A stretch of DNA of 46,644 nt from DATHSY01 sp046729855 (GTDB lineage Bacteria > Actinomycetota > UBA4738 > HRBIN12). Position numbers and translations under genes: made by a program. This document shows positions 24,623 to 33,147 of this stretch, one piece after another; the stretch's first letter is position 1; the number at the start of each line of letters is the position of its first letter. The stretch covers positions 1 through 46,644 of the forward strand of contig JBKPHM010000021.1 in NCBI GenBank assembly GCA_046729855.1. The letters are read 5' to 3'. The notes below the pieces were generated by a model. It searched no databases. It worked only from the letters and a program-made list of their open reading frames with translations, and had not been told where the DNA came from.

Positions 24623-26203
24623 TCACCCGGCCGCCGCCTCCCCGTCGGCGCGGGGATCCGAGCCGCCGTCGAACATGCCGTCATCCCGGCGGACGATGAG
24701 ATGCGCGTGTCCAACGCGCTCATCGACTGCTTGGAGCGCGTTCACGACGAAGTCCGCTGCCCGCAGTGCCTTACGCACACGGTCCGGGACTCGAGATTCG
24801 GCGTCGATCCAGCGGCCCGCTCCGAGGTCCATCCCGCCCGCGAGCCACCGCGGCGACCCAACCGCATCGGCCGGCCGCATCCCCAGGTCGAACACGCGGG
24901 TCAGGGTCTGGCCGTTGATCTGCGGTTGCCCGCCTCCGCCCATCGACCCGCTCACCGCGGCCAAGTCGCCGCGTCGGTGCACGAGGACGGGCATCAGCGT
25001 GTGCGCCGGCCGCTTGCCGCCCCCAAGGACGTTGGGCGAGGAGGGGTCGAGCGAGAACGCGCTGCCGCGGTTGTGCAGCACCACGCCGGTCGAGGGCTCG
25101 AGGATCCCGGACCCGAAGCTGTCGGACAGGCTCTGGATCAGCGACACGGCACGTCCGTCGCCGTCGGCGGCGACGAGCGCGATCGTGTCGCCGCTCGGCC
25201 GGACCTTGGCTGGGTGGGTTTCGCGTCGAACGGCGGTCAGGACCTCGTCCAGACGCCGGTCGTCGAGCAGCGTGTCGACGTCGATGCGTGCGGACCGCGG
25301 ATCCGCGTTCGTGCGGTCGCGGTCTAGCGCGACGGCGTGGAAGACCTCGGCGAGCGGCGCGGCGTCGGGCCCGAGTGGATCAGGGTCGAGTCCGAGCCGC
25401 TCGATCGCCCGCAGGATCTGGAGCAGCGCGAAGCCCTGCGAGTTGGGGGGAACGACCGCGACGTCGAGGTCGCGGTACCTGCGCACGAGCGGCGGCACGA
25501 CCTCGGGGACGTGCGACCGCAGGTCGTCCCTCGACATCGGCGACCCGCGGTCGTTCAGCGCTCGAACGAGCGACGAGCCGACCTCCCCGTCGTAGAGGGC
25601 CTCGGGACCGCCCTCCGCGATCGCGGCGAGCGTCCGCGCAAGTGACGGCTGAACCAGGGCCGCGCCGGCGCGTAGCGGTTCGCCGCCGGGCGCGAAGATC
25701 CCGCGCAGCCCGGCGTCGGCGAGCGTGCGCTCCGGCTCCGAGGCGATCGACGCAGCAAGAGAGCGAGCGACGGCGACGCCGTCACGCGCGGCGGCGATGC
25801 CGGGCTCGAACGCGGCCGCGAACGGTCGCACCGCACCGAGCCGCCAGAGCTCGTGCCAGCCGGCCGCGGCGCCGGGGACCGTGACAGGGAGCGGGCCGTG
25901 GATCGGCATCGTGCCGTGGTCCCGGCGGATCCCGTCGACGTCGATCGCGACAGGGGCGGCGCCGCTCGAGTTGACGGCGAACACCGTCCCGTCCGGCTGT
26001 CGGACGAGCGCGAAGAGGTCGCCGCCGACGCCGCACATGTGGGGGTAGACCGCTGCGAGCGTGACGGCGGCCGCGAGCGCCGCGTCGATCGCGTTGCCGC
26101 CGGCGCCGATCGCCTCGACCCCCGCACGCGTGGCGTCCCGGTGCGGTGTGGCGATCGCGAACCGGCGGCCGGTCGCGGTCAGCGCGCGCTCGGGGGCCAT
26201 CAT
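24623..26203 (-). CDS. gamma-glutamyltransferase family protein
   Basis: A 526-residue Ntn-hydrolase precursor of the gamma-glutamyltranspeptidase family. The large subunit carries ATPHRDATRAGVEAIGAGGN and YPHMCGVGGDLFALV. The autoprocessing and catalytic Thr is T340 in PSGDTIALVAADGDG, followed by SLIQSLSDSFGSGI and the oxyanion-type GSMGGGGQPQ. There is no signal peptide, unlike classical secreted GGT, so it probably works in the cytoplasm on gamma-glutamyl or other acyl amides. The exact substrate is unknown; actinobacterial relatives include cephalosporin-acylase-like members. It begins 27 bases after the Lhr helicase stop on the same strand. Confidence 0.87.
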   Translation of the reverse strand: MMAPERALTATGRRFAIATPHRDATRAGVEAIGAGGNAIDAALAAAVTLAAVYPHMCGVGGDLFALVRQPDGTVFAVNSSGAAPVAIDVDGIRRDHGTMPIHGPLPVTVPGAAAGWHELWRLGAVRPFAAAFEPGIAAARDGVAVARSLAASIASEPERTLADAGLRGIFAPGGEPLRAGAALVQPSLARTLAAIAEGGPEALYDGEVGSSLVRALNDRGSPMSRDDLRSHVPEVVPPLVRRYRDLDVAVVPPNSQGFALLQILRAIERLGLDPDPLGPDAAPLAEVFHAVALDRDRTNADPRSARIDVDTLLDDRRLDEVLTAVRRETHPAKVRPSGDTIALVAADGDGRAVSLIQSLSDSFGSGILEPSTGVVLHNRGSAFSLDPSSPNVLGGGKRPAHTLMPVLVHRRGDLAAVSGSMGGGGQPQINGQTLTRVFDLGMRPADAVGSPRWLAGGMDLGAGRWIDAESRVPDRVRKALRAADFVVNALQAVDERVGHAHLIVRRDDGMFDGGSDPRADGEAAAG

Positions 26204-26230
26204 CGGGACGCTGACGCCGTTGGCACGGCG

Positions 26231-29200
26231 TCATCCTCGCACGCCGAGCCCCCGGTATCCGTCGATGAACCCCGCGTCGCGGAGCCGTTGCGCCCACGGC
26301 GAGTCGGTGACCGGCACGCCGTCGATCCGCTGCAGCTCCAGGCGGCGGACGCGGCCGTCCTTCGCGAGACGGACGAGGACCTCGGCCCACGATCCGTCAT
26401 CCCCCTCCTCGGCGAACGTCCAGAGCGTGCGACCGCCGCGTTCCAGGTACGCGACGAGCCGGCCATCCTGGAGCACGACGTACGCACCCGCAACCCTCGC
26501 GGGGCGACCGGCCGAGGGTGGCCATGGCAACGTCGCTCCGTACGGCTGCGCAGGATCGGCCGCCGGCAGCGCGATCGTGCGGTCTTCGTCCGTCTGCTCG
26601 CGCGTGGCCCGCAGCCGCTCGACGGCGCCGGGCAGCGCGAATTGCGCGGCGCCCAGCCCATCGACGAAGTACCCGCGACGTACGCGGCCCGACTCCTCGA
26701 GGGCCTTCAGCACCCCGTACACGCCGGCGAACCCGCCGGGCGCGCCCTCCGCCAGCACGGTCTCGCGGGTGACGACGCCGTGGCGATCGAGCAGCTGCGT
26801 GGCTCGCGCGTGCGCCGATTCGGTCGATGAGGGCTCGGGCTGGAGCAATGGCGCGACGAGCGACCAGCGGCCGGCGCCAGCAGGCGGGCCCGTCCGGCGG
26901 ATCGCACCCGGCCGCGGGCGTCCCCGCTGGGACCCCCGCGGCCTCCTGCTCAGGTAGGCGCGAAGCGGCGCCATCGTGTCGTTGGTCACTTCGCCGGCCC
27001 AGACCAGGTCCCACAGCGCCGACAGCACGACGCGCTCGTCCGCCGTGCCGGCTGCCTGGACGAGCTCGGGCCAGAACGAGGCACCCCCCTCGACGAGTTG
27101 TCGGCGGATCGCCTCGTAGATCGGCCCAGCGGGCGCCTCCTCGACCGGCGGCTGGGCCAGCGCGCGCATCCGGTCCCGGAAGCTGAGCGCGACGCGGCCG
27201 TCGGCGCCGACGCCTCCGGCGCCGACCCAGAGGACATCGCCGCTCGCGAACAGCGCGTCGAGGTCCGCCGGACGGTACCCGGCCACGCGCGACGGCAGGA
27301 CGTCGGACTCGAGGATCGACGCCGGGAGGGCCGCGCCCTGCAGCTGCTCGATCGCGTCGACCAGCGCGCTCGGACCCTGCCTCGGCCGTGTGATCGCGTG
27401 CCACTCGACGGCGTAGCGGGCAAGCGCCGCGGCCTCGACGGGCTCGACCTCCCTGCGCAGCGCGGCGAGCGATCGGCGGCGGATCGCGCGGAGCACGTCG
27501 ACGTCGCACCACTCTCGCGCGATCCCGCCGGGCCGGAACTCGCCGAGGACGACCCGCCCCTCGGCCTCGAGCGAGCGGAGCGCCGACGCGATCCGCTCCT
27601 CGGGCAGAGAGAAGCGCCGCGCGACGTCGGCCGCGTGGAGGGGTCCGTGCGTCCGGGCGTACCGGCGGACGAGCCTGGTCAATGGCTCGGTGACGGGCTC
27701 GAGGAACGCGGCCGGTGTTCCTTGCGGCGGCGTGACGCCGAGCGCGTCGCGCAGCAGGCCCGCGTCCTCGACTGCCGCGTATCGCTCCTCCCCGGCGATC
27801 CGCACGGCGATAACGCGGTGCTCGTGAATCAGATCGGTGAGCCAGACCCTGGCGTCGCCGTCGGAGCGCGCGTCCGCTTCTTCGAGCATGAGGTCGCCCA
27901 GCCGGCGGATGAGGTCGTGGAGGTCGTCGGTGTTGCGCGCGCGACGCCCGTCCGCGAGCCACTGCAGCTCCAGCTCGACGTCCGCCACCGCTTGCCCGTC
28001 GATCAGCTCCCGCAGGTCTTCGGCGCCGAGCAGCTCCCGCAGCAGATCGCGATCGAGCGCGAGGGCGGCGGCGCGCCGCTCGGCGAGCGGCGCGTCCCCC
28101 TCGTACATGTAGACCGCGATCCATCGGAAGAGCAGTGACTGCGCGAACGGCGTGGCCCCCTGTGTGTCGACCGCGACCGTGCGGATCCGTCGCGCGCGGA
28201 TGTCCCCGAGCACCTGCTTGAGCGCCGGGACGTCGAACACGTCGCGCAGGCACTCGCGCGTGGCCTCGAGCAGGATCGGGAACGTCGGGTGCGCCGCGGC
28301 CACCTGCAACAGGTCCGCGCCCCGCTGGCGCTGCTGCCAGAGCGGCGTCCGGCGCCCCGGCATCCGCCGCGGCAGCATCAGGGCACGCGCGGCCGCCTCG
28401 CGGAACACCGATGTGAACAGCGCCGTCGCGGGCAGCTGCCTCACGACGACGTCCTCGATCTCCTCCGGCTCGAAGAGCAGATCGTCGAGCGGGATCGCGT
28501 CTTCTGACTCCGGCAGTCTGATGACGATGCCGTCGTCGCTCCACAGCACCTCGACCTCGATCCCCGCGCGCTCGGCCAGCCGCCGTTCGATCGCCATCGA
28601 CCAGGGCGCGTGCACCCGCGCGCCGAACGGCGACAGCAGGCAGACGCGCCAGTCGCCGAGCTCGTCACGGAATCGCTCGATCACGATCGTCCGGTCATCG
28701 GGAAGCGCGCCCGCGGCCTCCCGCTCGTCGCGGAGATACGCGACCAGATTCCGCGCAGCGAGCTCGTCCAACCCATACTCTTGTCGAAGAGTCCGGATCG
28801 CGCGGCCGTCTGGCATCGACCCGATCGTCCGCGTGAACGCGCCGATCGCTCGCCCGAGCTCGAGCGGACGGCCCGGCTTGTCCCCTTTCCAGAAGGGCAT
28901 CTTGCCGGGCTCGCCCGGCGCCGGCTGCACGATGACGCGGTCGTACGTGATGTCCTCGATCCGCCACGAGGTGGCGCCGAGGACGAAGACCTCGCCGCGT
29001 CGGCTCTCGTACACCATCTCCTCGTCGAGCTCGCCGACCCGCGTGCCATCCGGCAGGAACACGCCGAACAGCCCGCGGTCGGGGATCGTCCCGCCGCTGA
29101 TCACCGCCAGGCGACGGGCGCCGTCCCGGGCGCGGACCACGCCGCGCGCCCGGTCCCACACGATGCGCGGCCGGAGCTCGGCGAACCCATCCGACGGGTA

Positions 29201-30616
29201 CCGACCGCTCAGCAGGTCGAGGACGGCATGAAGGACGTCGCCGCTCAGGTCGGCGAAGTTCGCGGCCCGACGCACGAGCGTGCCGAGCTGGTCGACCGTC
29301 CACTCGTCGACGGCGGTCATCGCCACGATCTGCTGCGCCAGCACGTCGAGCGGGTCGCGCGGGTACCGAGTCTCCTCGATCAGACCCTCGTGCATCCGCC
29401 GGACGACGACGGCCGCCTCGAGGAGGTCGCCGCGGTACTTGGGGAAGACCTTGCCGGTCGACGGCTCGCCGACCCGGTGGCCGGCGCGGCCGATCCGCTG
29501 AATCCCGCGGCCGACCGAGCCCGGCGACTCGACCTGCACGACGAGGTCGACCGCCCCCATGTCGATCCCGAGCTCGAGCGACGAGGTCGCGACGAGCGCG
29601 CGCAGCGAGCCGCGCTTGAGCCGGTCCTCGATCTGCAGCCGCTGCTCGCGCGCGATCGATCCGTGATGCGCCCGGACGAGGTCCTCGCCGGCGAGCTCGT
29701 TCAGCTGCGCCGCGAGCCGCTCGGCGAGGCGCCGCGCGTTCACGAAGATCAGCGTCGAGCGGTGTTCGCGGATCAGCTCCAGCAGCCGCGGGTGGATCGA
29801 CGGCCAGATCGACGTCCGGTCGGGGCTCCCGGCCGTCGGGCCGGATGCGGCCTCGTCGGATGGTCGTCCGATCTGCGACATGTCCTCGACCGGGACGACG
29901 ACCTCCACGTCGAGCTGCTTTCGATGACCCGCGTCGACGATCGCGACGGGCCGCGGCCCCGCCTCGGTCTGTCCGCCGAGAAACCGGGCGATCTCGTCGA
30001 GCGGCCGCTGCGTCGCCGATAGGCCGATCCTTTGCGGCGCGGTGTGGCAGATGGCCTCCAGGCGCTCGAGCGAGAGCGCCAGGTGGGCGCCACGCTTGGT
30101 CCCGGCGACGGCGTGGATCTCGTCGACGACCACCCACCGGACAGTCCGCAGGATCTCTCGGGCCGACGAGGTCAGCATCAGGTACAGCGACTCCGGCGTC
30201 GTGATCAAGATGTCGGGTGGCGTCCGTTGGATCGCACGCCGGTCCGCCGCCGCCGTGTCGCCGGTCCGGATCGCGGCGGACGGCGTGTGGAGGTGCACGC
30301 CGAGTCGCTCGGCCTGAAGGCCGATGCCGGCGAGCGGTGCCCGCAGGTTCTTCTCGACGTCCACGGCGAGCGCTCGCAGAGGAGAGACGTACAAGACGCG
30401 GCACCGCTGATTGGCGGACGGCTGGGGTTCGGACGCGATACGGTCGAGCGCCCACAGGAACGCGGCCAGCGTCTTGCCCGACCCGGTCGGCGCGAGGATC
30501 AGCGTGTGATCGCCCCGCGCGATCGCGGGCCAGCCGAACCGCTGCGCCGACGTCGGCGACTCGAAGGACGCCTCGAACCAGGCGCGAACGGCGGGGGAGA
30601 AGAGCTCGAGCGCCAT
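26231..30616 (-). CDS. lhr: Lhr-type DNA helicase
   Basis: A 1461-residue superfamily 2 helicase, the size expected for actinobacterial Lhr. The first RecA domain has Walker A GSGKT (45-49) and Walker B DEIH (165-168, in VVVDEIHAVAGTKRGAHLAL). The second domain contains VKRGSLRALVATSSLELGID-type motif V and QRIGRAGHR motif VI (QRIGRAGHRVGE). Winged-helix and Lhr-specific beta-barrel regions follow, then the long C-terminal extension of bacterial Lhr (about 850-1461). Lhr is a 3' to 5' DNA translocase linked to repair of DNA damage in mycobacteria. It is transcribed away from the bactofilin-like gene. Confidence 0.92.
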   Translation of the reverse strand: MALELFSPAVRAWFEASFESPTSAQRFGWPAIARGDHTLILAPTGSGKTLAAFLWALDRIASEPQPSANQRCRVLYVSPLRALAVDVEKNLRAPLAGIGLQAERLGVHLHTPSAAIRTGDTAAADRRAIQRTPPDILITTPESLYLMLTSSAREILRTVRWVVVDEIHAVAGTKRGAHLALSLERLEAICHTAPQRIGLSATQRPLDEIARFLGGQTEAGPRPVAIVDAGHRKQLDVEVVVPVEDMSQIGRPSDEAASGPTAGSPDRTSIWPSIHPRLLELIREHRSTLIFVNARRLAERLAAQLNELAGEDLVRAHHGSIAREQRLQIEDRLKRGSLRALVATSSLELGIDMGAVDLVVQVESPGSVGRGIQRIGRAGHRVGEPSTGKVFPKYRGDLLEAAVVVRRMHEGLIEETRYPRDPLDVLAQQIVAMTAVDEWTVDQLGTLVRRAANFADLSGDVLHAVLDLLSGRYPSDGFAELRPRIVWDRARGVVRARDGARRLAVISGGTIPDRGLFGVFLPDGTRVGELDEEMVYESRRGEVFVLGATSWRIEDITYDRVIVQPAPGEPGKMPFWKGDKPGRPLELGRAIGAFTRTIGSMPDGRAIRTLRQEYGLDELAARNLVAYLRDEREAAGALPDDRTIVIERFRDELGDWRVCLLSPFGARVHAPWSMAIERRLAERAGIEVEVLWSDDGIVIRLPESEDAIPLDDLLFEPEEIEDVVVRQLPATALFTSVFREAAARALMLPRRMPGRRTPLWQQRQRGADLLQVAAAHPTFPILLEATRECLRDVFDVPALKQVLGDIRARRIRTVAVDTQGATPFAQSLLFRWIAVYMYEGDAPLAERRAAALALDRDLLRELLGAEDLRELIDGQAVADVELELQWLADGRRARNTDDLHDLIRRLGDLMLEEADARSDGDARVWLTDLIHEHRVIAVRIAGEERYAAVEDAGLLRDALGVTPPQGTPAAFLEPVTEPLTRLVRRYARTHGPLHAADVARRFSLPEERIASALRSLEAEGRVVLGEFRPGGIAREWCDVDVLRAIRRRSLAALRREVEPVEAAALARYAVEWHAITRPRQGPSALVDAIEQLQGAALPASILESDVLPSRVAGYRPADLDALFASGDVLWVGAGGVGADGRVALSFRDRMRALAQPPVEEAPAGPIYEAIRRQLVEGGASFWPELVQAAGTADERVVLSALWDLVWAGEVTNDTMAPLRAYLSRRPRGSQRGRPRPGAIRRTGPPAGAGRWSLVAPLLQPEPSSTESAHARATQLLDRHGVVTRETVLAEGAPGGFAGVYGVLKALEESGRVRRGYFVDGLGAAQFALPGAVERLRATREQTDEDRTIALPAADPAQPYGATLPWPPSAGRPARVAGAYVVLQDGRLVAYLERGGRTLWTFAEEGDDGSWAEVLVRLAKDGRVRRLELQRIDGVPVTDSPWAQRLRDAGFIDGYRGLGVRG

Positions 30617-30690
30617 GACATCTCAGCCTACGCCGAGGCACGGACACCCGGCGCCGAGGGACCGCCCGAGGCCGCCGGTAGGATGCCGCC

Positions 30691-31629
30691 GTGGCCCCCC
30701 CACGAACTACGGCCGTCCTCGTGTGCGCCCTGATGGCACTCATCGCCGCACCAGCTGTGGCACGTGCTGCCGAGCCGGACGCGGTGCCTGGAGACCGGAT
30801 CGTCCTGAGCGGTGACGTCCTCGTTCCCCGTGGTACGCAGTCGGGGGAGATCGTTGTCCTGAACGGTGATGTCATCGTCGAGGGCGTCGCGCGCGGCGAT
30901 GTCGTCGTGCTCTCGGGCGACGTCGACATCGCCGGCCACGTCAGCGGTGATGTCATCGCGATCGACGGTCAGGTGACGATCGGGCCCGGCGCGCAGATCC
31001 GCGGCGACGTCCTCGCACGCGGCCACATCGCGATCAAGCCGGGCGCCTCGATCGACGGCGCGATCCGCGAGCGGACCGCGTTCACGTGGCATTCGCCGGC
31101 CGACCTGTTCGGACGGTTGGGCGCCTGGCTGGCCGTGTCCGTGTCGACGCTGCTGCTCGGGCTGGGGCTCGTGCTGCTCGCCCCCCGCGGGCTCGACGCC
31201 GTCGCATCGGTCTCGCGGACGGAGCCGCTGATCGCGACGGGTTGGTCCCTCGCGGTCGTGGTGGCCGTGCCGGTGACCGTGATCCTGTCCGTCGCGTCGC
31301 TGGTCGCGCTGCCGCTCGGGCTCGTCATGCTGCTCGGCGTGGCGCTGCTGCTCTTCGTCGGGTACGCGTGCGCGGCGTACGCGATCGGCCGCGCGCTGTG
31401 GCGCGAGCCGCGGAACCGCGCCGCTACGTTCGCGGTCGGTTGGCTGATCCTCCGCACGATCGCCGCGATCCCGTTCCTGGGTGGCGTGACGTTCGGCCTC
31501 GCCGGCGCGTTCGGGCTCGGCGGGGCCCTCGTCGCGACCTGGCGCGCTCGCGAGACCGGTGGGCGTCACCGCGAACGCCGCGTGACGATCCGATTGGACG
31601 ATGTGGCGCGCGAAGAGGCGGGACTTTGA
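30691..31629 (+). CDS. membrane protein with bactofilin-like beta-solenoid
   Basis: A 312-residue protein. A signal-like N-terminus (1-26) precedes a region (about 30-125) of regular short strands: GEIVVLNGDVIVEG, GDVVVLSGDVDIAGHVSGDV, GQVTIGPGAQIRGDVLARGH, IAIKPGASIDGAI. This is the right-handed solenoid of polymer-forming (bactofilin/DUF4097-like) proteins. Four hydrophobic segments follow (about 145-165, 188-212, 213-237, 255-285), with a basic cytoplasmic tail. The outer solenoid tethered to a polytopic membrane part is a common actinobacterial arrangement of unknown function. GTG 30691 is the start. It converges with the Gly-Gly-Cys repeat gene, with only 4 bases between stops. Confidence 0.8.
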   Translation: MAPPRTTAVLVCALMALIAAPAVARAAEPDAVPGDRIVLSGDVLVPRGTQSGEIVVLNGDVIVEGVARGDVVVLSGDVDIAGHVSGDVIAIDGQVTIGPGAQIRGDVLARGHIAIKPGASIDGAIRERTAFTWHSPADLFGRLGAWLAVSVSTLLLGLGLVLLAPRGLDAVASVSRTEPLIATGWSLAVVVAVPVTVILSVASLVALPLGLVMLLGVALLLFVGYACAAYAIGRALWREPRNRAATFAVGWLILRTIAAIPFLGGVTFGLAGAFGLGGALVATWRARETGGRHRERRVTIRLDDVAREEAGL

Positions 31630-31633
31630 CGGA

Positions 31634-32131
31634 CTAGCGCCGCCGCCGTCCCACCGCGAGCAGGAGACCCAGCGCCACCGCCACGCCGAACACGGCGGCC
31701 TCGCGGAGCCCCATCAAGACGCGACCGCCCTCCTCGACGTGGATGTTCGGCGACACCGCGACGCCGACGAATCCGCGCGAGACCCGGATGCCGCCGGCCG
31801 CGACGGCGACCTGGCACCCGCCCTGCTCGATCGCGACGTCGCCGCGGGCGAGCACGGGTCCGCACCCGCCCTGGTGAAACGTCACGTTGCCGCCGCTCAG
31901 CACGGGCCCGCATCCGCCCTGCGTGATCGACACGCTGCCGGCCGTGAGCATCGGCCCGGCCGCCGCCTGGTGCAGCTTCACGTCACCTCGAGCCATCACG
32001 GCGACGGCGACGCCGCGCTCGATCTCGACCTGGTGCGCGCTGATCCCGCCGATGAACGAGCGCTCGGCTTCGACCTCGCCGGCCGCCTCGATCGTGCCGA
32101 TGAATCGGCCCTGCGTCTCGAGCTCTTCCAT
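31634..32131 (-). CDS. Gly-Gly-Cys repeat, C-terminally anchored protein
   Basis: A 165-residue protein. ATG 32131 is chosen because GGGAGGT lies 7 bases upstream. The N-terminal part repeats a roughly 17-residue unit: VKLHQAAAGPMLTAG, VSITQGGCGPVLSGG, VTFHQGGCGPVLARG, VAIEQGGCQVAVAAGG. This predicts a short beta-solenoid with three stacked cysteines, one per turn. A membrane helix (about 143-160) followed by RRRR ends the protein, a tail-anchor-like design with the solenoid on one face. No signal peptide is present. I do not recognise a family. Polymer-forming proteins have a similar turn pattern, and the neighbouring convergent gene also encodes a membrane-tied solenoid. Confidence 0.7.
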   Translation of the reverse strand: MEELETQGRFIGTIEAAGEVEAERSFIGGISAHQVEIERGVAVAVMARGDVKLHQAAAGPMLTAGSVSITQGGCGPVLSGGNVTFHQGGCGPVLARGDVAIEQGGCQVAVAAGGIRVSRGFVGVAVSPNIHVEEGGRVLMGLREAAVFGVAVALGLLLAVGRRRR

Positions 32132-32227
32132 CTCGACCACCTCCCTGGCACCCATCCTATGGACGCTCGTCGGGCGTCGCCGCGCGGCACGGGTCGTCGC
32201 AAACGTGGCTGGTTATCCTTTCCATTC

Positions 32228-32533
32228 GTGAGCTCGACCGACGACGAGGGCGTCACGCAGGCGGCGAGCCGTCCCGGTTGCTTTCTCTGCGGCCGGCCCA
32301 CGTTCGATCCCGGCAAGCGAGAGCGGCCGTGGGTGCGCGCGGCGGTCGGGGGCGGTCAAGTCCTCGTGTGTCCCACCTGCCAGGAGCAGCGACCCGACTG
32401 GGCGGTACAGCTCGACCGATGCGAGGCCTGCGGCGCCACGCGGCTGTCGGTGACGCTAGGCGAGGTCGTCTGTCGGGAATGCGGCCACATCCGGGGCCGG
32501 TCGGCCGAGCCGGCGTGGCTGTCGGGCGCTTAG
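32228..32533 (+). CDS. small multi-zinc-ribbon protein
   Basis: A protein of about 101 residues with four Cys pairs: CFLCG, CPTCQ, CEACG and CRECG, spaced as two zinc ribbons. They are separated by a Trp-containing segment (RPDWAVQLDR). Such proteins bind nucleic acids or protein partners; no catalytic part is seen. GTG 32228 has no ribosome site but has TATCCT 8 bases before it (32214-32219), which fits leaderless expression. ATG 32159 would add 23 basic residues (ARRASPRGTGRRKRGW) and cannot be excluded. Its last four codons, including the stop TAG (32531-32533), lie inside the tRNA-Val gene. Confidence 0.65.
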   Translation: MSSTDDEGVTQAASRPGCFLCGRPTFDPGKRERPWVRAAVGGGQVLVCPTCQEQRPDWAVQLDRCEACGATRLSVTLGEVVCRECGHIRGRSAEPAWLSGA

Positions 32534-32595
32534 CTCAGCGGAAGAGCACCGCTCTTACAAGGCGGGGGTCGCAGGTTCGAATCCTGCAGCGCCCA
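32524..32595 (+). tRNA. tRNA-Val (anticodon TAC)
   Basis: A 72-base cloverleaf. The acceptor stem GGGCGCT pairs with AGCGCCC, and the D stem is GCTC/GAGC. The anticodon stem CCGCT/GGCGG carries the loop CTTACAA (anticodon TAC, reading GUA). The T arm is GCAGG-TTCGAAT-CCTGC and the discriminator base is A. The 3' CCA is not encoded. Its 5' end overlaps the end of the zinc-ribbon gene by 10 bases. Confidence 0.95.
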
Positions 32596-32984
32596 CGACG
32601 GATGCGCAGGTCAAAGGCCGTCGCGGACGCGCCGTCCGGGCCGTGCGCGTGGCGTGCCGCCAGTTCTGCGCCACTCAAGGGGAAGTCGTGGATGGGGACA
32701 TGACTCCGAGCGAGTGGATCGGCCTCATCCTCCAGGTCGTCGCGACGGGGGCTGCCGCGGCCGCCGCATTCGCCGCATGGCGGTCGGTCGTGAGCGTGTC
32801 GAGGGAACGGAAGGGCCGGGAGATTACCGGCGCAGTCGGCGGTCCTCAGCGTCTTGCCTCTTCTGACGTGGTTCCTTCGTAGTACCGAACGCGTCGTGCG
32901 GGACCCGCCGAAGCGGGCCGTCGCGGGGATGAGGCCCGCTAACACGACCAGGGCGACACTCGCCGTGATGAAGGCCCTTCGCAT
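32535..32984 (-). CDS. doubtful frame opening with a signal peptide
   Basis: From ATG 32984, with a strong purine-rich site (GAGGGGTGAGGGAG) just upstream, the first 24 residues form a good signal peptide (MRRAFITASVALVVLAGLIP, cleavage near ATA). After that the sequence is Arg/Pro/His-rich without pattern, and it runs antisense into tRNA-Val, where it gives the RIRTCDPR-type peptide that antisense tRNA always yields. It may be the intact start of a decayed secreted-protein gene. I regard the full frame as unlikely to be a real protein. Confidence 0.2.
   Translation of the reverse strand: MRRAFITASVALVVLAGLIPATARFGGSRTTRSVLRRNHVRRGKTLRTADCAGNLPALPFPRHAHDRPPCGECGGRGSPRRDDLEDEADPLARSHVPIHDFPLSGAELAARHAHGPDGASATAFDLRIRRGRCRIRTCDPRLVRAVLFR
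32700..32882 (+). CDS. hypothetical small membrane protein (doubtful)
   Basis: A 60-codon frame from ATG 32700 with a weak GGATGGGG upstream. It starts MTPSEWIGLILQVVATGAAA and continues as an Ala-rich hydrophobic helix, then a basic segment (SVSRERKGREI). This is a plausible single-span small protein such as those beside phage or plasmid genes. The tail (from about residue 40) looks random, so the gene may be truncated or frameshifted. An antisense frame with a better ribosome site overlaps it; at most one of the two is likely real. Confidence 0.3.
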   Translation: MTPSEWIGLILQVVATGAAAAAAFAAWRSVVSVSRERKGREITGAVGGPQRLASSDVVPS

Positions 32985-33088
32985 CTCCCTCACCCCTCCC
33001 TCAAGGGGGAATCACTCTCGGGGAAGCTGCAGACGGCGTGTCAAGGCGACCGCCTATTCGCACCTCGCCGAGCGGCTGAAGCGATCCA

Positions 33089-33102
33089 TCGACTCGAGTC
33101 GA
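33089..33102. promoter_or_regulatory. 14-bp perfect palindrome upstream of ECF gene
   Basis: TCGACTCGAGTCGA is a perfect palindrome 45 bases before the start codon of the ECF sigma gene. Its position suits an operator for a dimeric regulator. The binding protein is unknown, and a chance palindrome cannot be excluded in GC-rich DNA. Confidence 0.35.
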
Positions 33103-33147
33103 CTGAACCTCCAAGCCTCCTCGCGCGATGGAGGGGGTGGAGCGACG

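Noticed and set aside
28695..30956. 753-codon minus-strand frame within lhr
   Set aside because: Out-of-frame shadow of the helicase gene; no domain, extreme Arg content.
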